Shown one piece after another: positions 47,202 through 52,805 of a DNA stretch of 52,805 bases. Where the stretch lies: NCBI GenBank assembly GCA_017553035.1, contig JAFZNE010000041.1:1-52805 (forward strand), in the 5' to 3' direction. A program made the translations under genes and the position numbers. The notes under the pieces are model-generated. The model was not told where the DNA came from and searched no databases. It worked only from the letters and a program-made list of their open reading frames with translations. The DNA is from Lachnospiraceae bacterium (GTDB lineage: Bacteria > Bacillota > Clostridia > Lachnospirales > Lachnospiraceae). Each line of letters opens with the position of its first letter. Within the stretch, counting starts at the first letter, position 1.

Positions 47202-48356
47202 ATGGAGAATCAGTACATGAATAATGTCAGAAAATATCTTAAGGAAGGTGATGTTGTTCAATCCGACATCATCACCTACCACCCTCATGTTACGCTCCTT
47301 GTAAGAAAGGGAACCGTAGTTACCGAGCATCTTCTGAGCTCTCTGGAACATTTTGATTATGATTTTCAGAAAATGGAGATCGTAGTCAGCCGTAACGGGG
47401 AGATCGTTTCCAACGGGAAGAAGGAGACCAAGCCCGAACCGGTTCAGCCTAAAGAGGAGCCGCGGGACCGGACGGCCGTTACATTTTCGGAAAAGCTGAA
47501 GAATGACGCGGTTAAGGCAGCTAAACAGCTCTTTGCCGAAGATATGACCGGGCGGGAACTCCACAGCACATCTTCCGAGCTGTCACATGATATTACGGAT
47601 ACCGTGCTTTCGGCAGGCGAGAATGCGAATATCTGCATACAGGACTTAAGGGTCACAGATGAATATACATACCAGCACAGTGTGGATGTCGGAGTACTTG
47701 CGGCCCAGCTTGCGAAGCGTCTCGGATGGGAGGAGAAGAAGGTCAATATGACGGCCCAGTCGGGAATACTTCACGACATAGGGAAAAAGCATGTTCCGCT
47801 TGAGATCCTGAATAAACCGGGAAGGCTTACGGATGAGGAGTTCGCCGTGATGAAACTTCATCCGGTCTATGCATACAAGGAACTGTCCGGAATCCGGGAA
47901 ATGGCCAACGAGATCAAGCTCGGGGCTTTCGAGCATCATGAGAAGATAAACGGAAAAGGATATCCGAGAGGACTGTCAGGAAACGAGATAAGCGACATAG
48001 CCCAGGTACTGGCGATCGCCGATGTTTATGATGCGCTCACGAGCAAGCGCGCATACAAGGACGGCATGAGTTCGGCAAGGGCTGTCGGGATCATGTCCGA
48101 GATGATGGATGGATTTAATCAGAAATATTTCGCGGTATTTTTAAATTGTATCACCTTGTATCCGGTAGGTTCACACGTTATTTGTACGGATGGTTTCAGT
48201 TACAAAGTCGAAAGCCATAATCCCGGTTACCCCAGCAAACCGGTCCTGCTCAACGAGTTCACGGGGAGGAGGATCAACCTGTGCGAGACCAGGGATCTGA
48301 CCATATTTGGCGAAGATTGCGAGGAAATAAGGAATAAGCTGAACTTGAACAAATGA
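47202..48356 (+). CDS. HD-GYP domain protein, probable cyclic-di-GMP phosphodiesterase
   Basis: 384 aa from the ATG at 47202; an in-frame TTG at 47196 has closer spacing to GGGAG and is possible. Residues 1-130 form an N-terminal domain as in other Firmicute HD-GYP proteins. The HD-GYP domain runs from about 145 to 310: HSVDVG, GILHDIGK (HD pair), HPVYAYKEL, EHHEKINGKGYPRG with the GYP motif, and ADVYDALTSKRAY. It should hydrolyse c-di-GMP. No GGDEF partner is seen in the window. Confidence 0.92.
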   Translation: MENQYMNNVRKYLKEGDVVQSDIITYHPHVTLLVRKGTVVTEHLLSSLEHFDYDFQKMEIVVSRNGEIVSNGKKETKPEPVQPKEEPRDRTAVTFSEKLKNDAVKAAKQLFAEDMTGRELHSTSSELSHDITDTVLSAGENANICIQDLRVTDEYTYQHSVDVGVLAAQLAKRLGWEEKKVNMTAQSGILHDIGKKHVPLEILNKPGRLTDEEFAVMKLHPVYAYKELSGIREMANEIKLGAFEHHEKINGKGYPRGLSGNEISDIAQVLAIADVYDALTSKRAYKDGMSSARAVGIMSEMMDGFNQKYFAVFLNCITLYPVGSHVICTDGFSYKVESHNPGYPSKPVLLNEFTGRRINLCETRDLTIFGEDCEEIRNKLNLNK

Positions 48357-48413
48357 TCCGGGCTGAAAAAATACCGCTAACGGATCAGCTGTGATGAATA
48401 GAGGGGATCAGAT

Positions 48414-50216
48414 ATGAGAAAACTAAGACCGTTTATATCGATTGTACTGTCTCTGGTGCTTGCTATCGGCATTCTTGGCTGCTATACGGCTTCCGAAACT
48501 CAGGCGGCCGCGAAGAAACCGGCCAAGCCTGTGATAACCCTTGAATCCGTCAAGAACGATACGGCGGTCAAGGTGACGATCTCCGCAACCGAGGGAGCTT
48601 CGGGATATCGGATATATATGAAAGCCGAAGGAGATACCAAGTATTCGAAAGTAAAAACACTGAAGAAAAACGGTACACTGACACGCAGCGCCACGATCAC
48701 GAAACTGAAAGAGGGAACTTACAGCTTCAAGGTCAAGGCATATTCAAAAGCCTCGGGCAAAACCGTCTGGGGAAAATACAGTAAAGCTAAGACGATCACA
48801 TTGCCTGCAGATTTCGCTGATGCGGGAGAACAGAAAACGGCGGGGATGACTGCCGATGAAGTTCTCAAGACTTATTATCCCGGGCTTAAAGGTCTGGCCG
48901 ATCAGGGACTGATAGGCATCAAAGCCGAAAAGAAGGATATCATCACACTCGGAAGCTGGGTGTGCGATATTTACGATCATGTAAATTATGAGCACGTCAG
49001 CAGCGGCAAAAAAGAGAAACTTGAATGGGAAGTCCTTGAGTATTCCGAAGATGGTAAGGCGGCGCTCGTAGTCAGCAAATATCTGATATGTGACCGGCGA
49101 TATAATGACAAAGATAAACCTGTCTCATGGGAGACCTGCAGCATCAGGAGCTGGCTCAACAAGGAGTTCTATGAGGAAGCATTTTCCGAGGCGGAGCGTA
49201 AGCTGATAAAAACGACGAAGGTAGTCAACGAGGATAATGCTTCTTTCGGGGCCAAGGGCGGGAATGATACGGAAGACCGGCTGTTCCTGCTGTCTGTATC
49301 CGAGGCGGATAAATATTTCAAGGCAGGCAGCCATAAGGATTCGGCACTGAGCAGGACGTGCGGATATATAGACGGTGAAGCATCCTGGTGGATCCTGCGC
49401 TCGCCGGGCTATGACAGCAGCTGCGTATCATGTGTCAGTGAAAGAGGTGTGCTGTTTGACGGCATCATTGATGACGGAGGATATCAGGTCGGAAATAAGA
49501 GTGGGATCAGACCTGCATTATGGATCGAACTGACTCCCGAGATAATTGAAAATAATAAGCTTTCCGTGGGAGGATATGAGAGTGTATCGGCATCGGATAT
49601 ATATGTTACGTTCGGAAGCTGGGATCATGAGACATATGATGCCGAAAACTGGAGCTATGCTCCTGTCGGGACTAAGGAAAATATCGAATGGCAGATACTC
49701 GATTATGATGCCGAAAACAACCGGATCCTGCTGATCAGCAGGTATCTGCTCTGCGGGAAGAAATACGACGATAAAAAGAGAAGTTATGACGATCCGGACA
49801 AGGATGTCACCTGGGAAGAATGTTCGATCCGTAAATGGCTGAATAACGAGTTCTATAATGATGCCTTTACCGAGACTGAGCGCCGCCTGATCGGCAAAAC
49901 AACAGTGATCAACGAACCTAATGATTTTAACGGTACCGACGGCGGATCTGATACGGAGGATCATCTGTTCCTGTTGTCGCTGTCCGAAACAGACAGATAT
50001 TTCAAGTCGGATACCCGCAATGATAATGCGATCAACAGGGTATGTGCATATATTGACGGTAACAGAGACTGGGATGCCTGGTGGCTGAGATCTCCGGGAA
50101 GCACCGGCGACTGTGCCGCATATGTCGACAGCTCCGGTTCGGTTGCCACACGCGGTAATTACGTAGACAACGAAAACGGAATACGGCCTGCGTTCTGGAT
50201 GAAGGTGGAACCGTAG
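48414..50216 (+). CDS. Secreted protein with FN3-like domain and two tandem DUF6273 domains
   Basis: 600 aa. Signal peptide with LGC at residues 21-23 (a possible lipobox; a type I cleavage after TQA is also possible). About residues 38-133 form an FN3-like domain (GYRIYMKAEGDTKYSKV, YSFKVKAYS). Two DUF6273 copies follow, about 165-375 and 395-600, each with WE-x2-SIR-x-WLN-x-EFY, TE-R-LI, VINE, DTED-LFLLS, WWLRSPG and GIRPA-W. DUF6273 is common in Lachnospiraceae cell-surface proteins and has no assigned function. The two copies are about half identical by eye. Confidence 0.85.
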   Translation: MRKLRPFISIVLSLVLAIGILGCYTASETQAAAKKPAKPVITLESVKNDTAVKVTISATEGASGYRIYMKAEGDTKYSKVKTLKKNGTLTRSATITKLKEGTYSFKVKAYSKASGKTVWGKYSKAKTITLPADFADAGEQKTAGMTADEVLKTYYPGLKGLADQGLIGIKAEKKDIITLGSWVCDIYDHVNYEHVSSGKKEKLEWEVLEYSEDGKAALVVSKYLICDRRYNDKDKPVSWETCSIRSWLNKEFYEEAFSEAERKLIKTTKVVNEDNASFGAKGGNDTEDRLFLLSVSEADKYFKAGSHKDSALSRTCGYIDGEASWWILRSPGYDSSCVSCVSERGVLFDGIIDDGGYQVGNKSGIRPALWIELTPEIIENNKLSVGGYESVSASDIYVTFGSWDHETYDAENWSYAPVGTKENIEWQILDYDAENNRILLISRYLLCGKKYDDKKRSYDDPDKDVTWEECSIRKWLNNEFYNDAFTETERRLIGKTTVINEPNDFNGTDGGSDTEDHLFLLSLSETDRYFKSDTRNDNAINRVCAYIDGNRDWDAWWLRSPGSTGDCAAYVDSSGSVATRGNYVDNENGIRPAFWMKVEP

Positions 50217-50241
50217 GGATAATTATACATTACGAGCCCGG

Positions 50242-51045
50242 TTATAACAGGAACTCAATTCGGTTAAATATTTCTTTGAAGTCTATGACGCATTTTCCGT
50301 TCCAGATGTTTACGGGGATGCTGTCCGAAAAAGTGTACTCAGCCGGCTCGGATGACTGCTCGAAGAAATACACAAGAATTTTCCTGAGCGAGGGAATAAT
50401 GATCCAGTATTCGCGTACACCGGCCTTTTTGTACTTGTTGAACTTACGGATCGTATCATGGAACCAGCTTGATGCGGATATGATCTCGACTACAAGATCG
50501 GGAGCACCGTTGAGCCTGGGCTTGGAGAGCTTGTCACGGTCGCAGATCACGAGAATATCGGGCTGAACCATGGTCTTGTCATCACAATCGAGCCTGACAT
50601 CGAATGGTGCGGCAAAAACCATACAAGAGCCTTTGTGCGTATCGATATGATTCTGAAATCGGGAAGTGAGCAACTGACTGATCTGCTGATGGGCTGCGGT
50701 TGGTGCAGCCATATCGTAAAATGTACCATCTATCAGCTCTACACGGACGTCGTCGGGCAAAGCAAGATAATCATCAAGAGTCTTATCGCCGAAGGTATTG
50801 CGATTGAGTGCACTGGTTCCGTCGGTCATGCCGTATTCCGATGCCGTCTCTTCAACATAACTGCATTCATCAGATATCCGGTCAAAGTATTCATTCAGCG
50901 CCAACCGGGTCTTGAATCGCGGCGCTGCCGTGGTGTTACCGAATATTTTCTGCAAAGTACTAAGAGGGATCCCTGTACATTTGGACACTTCCGAATAAGG
51001 GATCCCTTGTTTTTTGAGGAATTCTTTCATTTCTTCAATACTCAT
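50242..51045 (-). CDS. Uma2-family putative endonuclease with N-terminal helix-turn-helix
   Basis: 267 aa, GGAGG site eight bases before the ATG. Residues 1-54 form a Cro/XRE-like helix-turn-helix (EVSKCTGIPLSTLQKIFGN). From about 85 the Uma2 (DUF820, PD-(D/E)XK-like) fold: YLALPDD near 93-99, ELIDG near 103-107, VQPDIL with D163, APDLVVEIIS with E187, then the KYKKAGVREYWII segment. The nuclease activity of Uma2 is predicted only. Convergent with the DUF6273 gene. The helix-turn-helix may direct it to DNA or make it self-regulating. Confidence 0.88.
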   Translation of the reverse strand: MSIEEMKEFLKKQGIPYSEVSKCTGIPLSTLQKIFGNTTAAPRFKTRLALNEYFDRISDECSYVEETASEYGMTDGTSALNRNTFGDKTLDDYLALPDDVRVELIDGTFYDMAAPTAAHQQISQLLTSRFQNHIDTHKGSCMVFAAPFDVRLDCDDKTMVQPDILVICDRDKLSKPRLNGAPDLVVEIISASSWFHDTIRKFNKYKKAGVREYWIIIPSLRKILVYFFEQSSEPAEYTFSDSIPVNIWNGKCVIDFKEIFNRIEFLL

Positions 51046-51170
51046 CTGTTTTGCCTCCAGAAAAAAACTTCCCGTAGTATATATTATCAGTTAAATACTC
51101 TCATGCAGTTACTGCCGGTTCATTTCATGATCAGATTATACAGCATAAATGGCAGTTAGTCAATATAAAC

Positions 51171-51200
51171 ATCCATAACGAATCCATAAAACATCCATAA
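51171..51200. repeat. Three ATCCATAA direct repeats at 11-base spacing
   Basis: ATCCATAA at 51171-51178, 51182-51189 and 51193-51200, identical and exactly 11 bases apart, so on one face of the helix. This is a pattern for cooperative protein binding. It is 126 bases upstream of the Uma2 start. Confidence 0.75.
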
Positions 51201-51333
51201 TGTTTCCGAAAACAAATGGACTTTGAAAGGACAGATTCAGGCTGGCCCGGCCTAATAACGGGGTCTTTACTTATCAAACCGGCGTTTAACGGTATTTTCG
51301 AAGCTCATTTTGACTGAAAGTTTCCAAAGATAC

Positions 51334-51362
51334 TTGCTTATCAGGCTGTAAAAGAATATAAT
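51334..51362 (+). promoter_or_regulatory. Promoter for the Asp-rich lipoprotein gene
   Basis: TTGCTT (51334-51339), 17-base spacer, TATAAT (51357-51362), 27 bases before the ATG. Confidence 0.75.
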
Positions 51363-51388
51363 CGGGATAAATTAGGAGGTGTTGTGCT

Positions 51389-52198
51389 ATGAAGAAGCTT
51401 GTAGTTTCTTTTTTGATGATCATGGTGCTTGTTATGTTTACGGCTTGCGGCAGCAAGGAAGAACCTGAACTTGATCTTGATGATTATTTTGACGATATTG
51501 ACCTGAGCGATTGGCTCGGCGACGAAGATGACTGGTATGACAACGATGACAGTCAGGATATTGATGACCGGGACTATGACGATAATGATCAGAACGATGA
51601 TGACCGGGACAATGACGATGACGACCGGGACGATGATGATCAGGATAATGATAATGGTGGGTACAATATTTCTGATGATGACGATGAGCCTGAAAACCCT
51701 GCGACATACGGTACTTACTCATATCGTCCGGACGGAATGATACCTCATTTTGATGAGCTTACGATTTCGGACCTGTATCCCGATGATGATTCGCTTGATG
51801 AGCTGGTTGATACTATCAGCAGAGGATATGACGGATATGTCAGAGACGGTGGATACAGCGATTGGGGAGAACTCGATCCGGATTCTCTCGGTGGTGATTA
51901 TGAAGGGTGTATGGGGGTTTATTACAAGAGCAGCGAGTATTCGAGCTATGACTATAATGAGCCTCTCACTGATGTTGAAAGCTGGTTGGTGATCTTTAAA
52001 AACGGTGTATGGGCTATTTACGATAACGGATTTAAGAAAATAAAGGACTGTGGAGTTTTTATGCGTCCGGAGGAAATGGAATGGCAGCTCTTTACTGTAA
52101 ACAGAGAAGGCGAATTTGTTCATTTCTATGAATTTGATACCGGAACTATGAGCGGAGATTATGGGGCTTTCACCCGTGTTTATGAGTTGTGGGATTGA
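51389..52198 (+). CDS. Aspartate-rich lipoprotein of unknown function
   Basis: 269 aa, AGGAGG site. Lipobox FTAC with C20. Residues about 28-95 are dominated by Asp, Asn and Arg (repeated D-D-R-D units); the rest is a folded domain (YRPDGMIPHFDELTISDLYP, SWLVIFKNGVWAIYD) with no family I recognise. The Asp-rich linker could bind Ca2+ or form an extended anionic spacer between membrane and domain. The DNA under it holds three near copies of GATGACCGGGAC at 51563, 51599 and 51620. Confidence 0.75.
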   Translation: MKKLVVSFLMIMVLVMFTACGSKEEPELDLDDYFDDIDLSDWLGDEDDWYDNDDSQDIDDRDYDDNDQNDDDRDNDDDDRDDDDQDNDNGGYNISDDDDEPENPATYGTYSYRPDGMIPHFDELTISDLYPDDDSLDELVDTISRGYDGYVRDGGYSDWGELDPDSLGGDYEGCMGVYYKSSEYSSYDYNEPLTDVESWLVIFKNGVWAIYDNGFKKIKDCGVFMRPEEMEWQLFTVNREGEFVHFYEFDTGTMSGDYGAFTRVYELWD

Positions 52199-52262
52199 TA
52201 TTTTACCGTCAGGTGAAAATGAAACTGATAGAAAACGATATTTTGAAAAAGGTTAACGGATA

Positions 52263-52805
52263 ATGAAGACTGAAAAGAAAAATGTTAAGCTGATCATCTT
52301 TATAATTACTTTTGTACTGATAATTGCTGTTGGCATAGCGGGTATAATTAACACTTATCAGTTTAACAAAGTCGTTCATCAAAAGACATTAAAGGGTGCA
52401 TCGCTCTTCTCTGAGGAAGGGGCCGATGAGGAAGAGGTATCGATAAGGGCTATCGCGCGAAGCAGTACATGGTCGAAGGCATTTGACCTTGAAAACTCCG
52501 GGGTCGAAGATCATACTCATCAGGCATTTACTTATGATTTTCCGGTTATTAATAATACAAATGATGAGGTAGCGAAGTTTAGTTTCAAACTTACATTCGC
52601 CAATGAAGTTTTCCTTTTATCCGCATGGAACGGCGCACTGGAGATTCATCAGAATATAGCCGGAAGTGAGTACGTGGAAACAATTCCGGATCTCCGTGAG
52701 TTTAAGCCTTGGCTCTATAGCTTTGATACATTTTCGGCGGATGGAGATACAATGGTACGCATGAACCCGGGTGATTATCTTATTTATCATCCGAATTCGA
52801 CTGAA
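52263..52805 (+). CDS. Membrane protein, N-terminal part (3' end outside window)
   Basis: 181 codons open to the window end. One N-terminal membrane helix (residues 10-30: LIIFIITFVLIIAVGIAGII) followed by a predicted outer domain (TYDFPVINNTNDEVAKFSFK, then SAWNGALEIHQN and MNPGDYLIYHPN). This outer-domain style occurs in Lachnospiraceae membrane proteins that I recall ending in HD or GGDEF output domains, but no output domain lies within the window, so the class is uncertain. The ribosome site is poor; 64 bases separate it from the lipoprotein gene. Confidence 0.6.
   Translation, partial: MKTEKKNVKLIIFIITFVLIIAVGIAGIINTYQFNKVVHQKTLKGASLFSEEGADEEEVSIRAIARSSTWSKAFDLENSGVEDHTHQAFTYDFPVINNTNDEVAKFSFKLTFANEVFLLSAWNGALEIHQNIAGSEYVETIPDLREFKPWLYSFDTFSADGDTMVRMNPGDYLIYHPNSTE

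Larger units (their letters stand above)
51046..51388. promoter_or_regulatory. 343-base divergent intergenic region
   Basis: Lies between the Uma2 gene (minus) and the Asp-rich lipoprotein gene (plus). I see the three ATCCATAA repeats, the plus-strand promoter, and on the minus strand a TATACT (51081-51076) without a convincing -35. No small ORF with a ribosome site and no structured RNA was recognised. Confidence 0.6.

Noticed and set aside
51470-51690. Repetitive DNA as a possible CRISPR or minisatellite array
   Set aside because: Irregular spacing, no spacers, in frame with Asp codons of a lipoprotein; simple-sequence coding repeat.
1-52805. tRNA, rRNA, insertion sequences, integrases, phage genes, riboswitches
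   Set aside because: None recognised on reading both strands; no transposase or integrase motifs and no conserved riboswitch cores noticed. A covariance-model search could still reveal small RNAs.

Overview
The window looks like a chromosomal segment of an anaerobic, gut- or rumen-type Firmicute, most likely a Lachnospiraceae (Butyrivibrio/Roseburia-like) bacterium. The evidence is a complete ion-translocating Rnf operon, YesM/YesN-type two-component genes, many lipoprotein sugar-binding proteins, strong AGGAGG ribosome sites, TTGxxx-17-TATAAT promoters and moderate GC. This assignment is inferred from gene content only; there is no rRNA or other taxonomic marker. I count 41 genes, of which the first and last are cut by the window edges. 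I see no tRNA, rRNA, CRISPR array, insertion sequence or prophage.

Layout. (1) 1-9468: a glycan-use cluster on the + strand. It holds the end of an oligosaccharide-binding protein, a 1262-residue membrane-anchored DUF4832 protein, a Gfo/Idh/MocA oxidoreductase, a sugar-1-phosphate nucleotidyltransferase, an N-acetylhexosamine-kinase-like phosphotransferase and NagA. Together these suggest uptake of an amino-sugar oligosaccharide and its entry into metabolism as HexNAc-1-P and HexNAc-6-P. (2) 9573-13468: a CarD-family regulator, a DUF2974 alpha/beta hydrolase, a CE2-like SGNH esterase and a secreted polysaccharide deacetylase. (3) 13486-18942: rnfCDGEAB, then gltX. (4) 20595-28240: a UvrD/PcrA-like helicase, a minus-strand lipid operon (plsC, lipid kinase, DUF1292 protein), a nuclease-helicase fusion and a second lipid kinase. 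(5) 28278-32552: an NhaC antiporter and a fusion of a sugar-isomerase-like TIM barrel to an acyl-CoA synthetase. (6) 32790-42804: a secreted YD-repeat-like protein, then a sugar sensing and uptake locus made of a sensor lipoprotein, YesM-type kinase, YesN-type regulator, transport lipoprotein, double ABC ATPase and two permeases. (7) 42951-48356: DegV, a hybrid kinase with Hpt, a REC-LuxR regulator and an HD-GYP protein. (8) 48414-52805: a secreted DUF6273-duplication protein, an HTH-Uma2 protein, an aspartate-rich lipoprotein and the start of a membrane protein.

The most unusual items are the TIM-barrel/acyl-CoA-synthetase fusion, the four-cysteine tail on RnfE, the PD-(D/E)XK nuclease fused to a DinG/XPD-like helicase, the dual-lipoprotein sensing and transport locus, three ATCCATAA repeats at exact 11-bp spacing, and several places where a terminator-like hairpin overlaps a promoter or ribosome site. 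Nothing here amounts to a proven new system; these are candidates with stated tests. All domain calls come from reading motifs by eye, without database searches.
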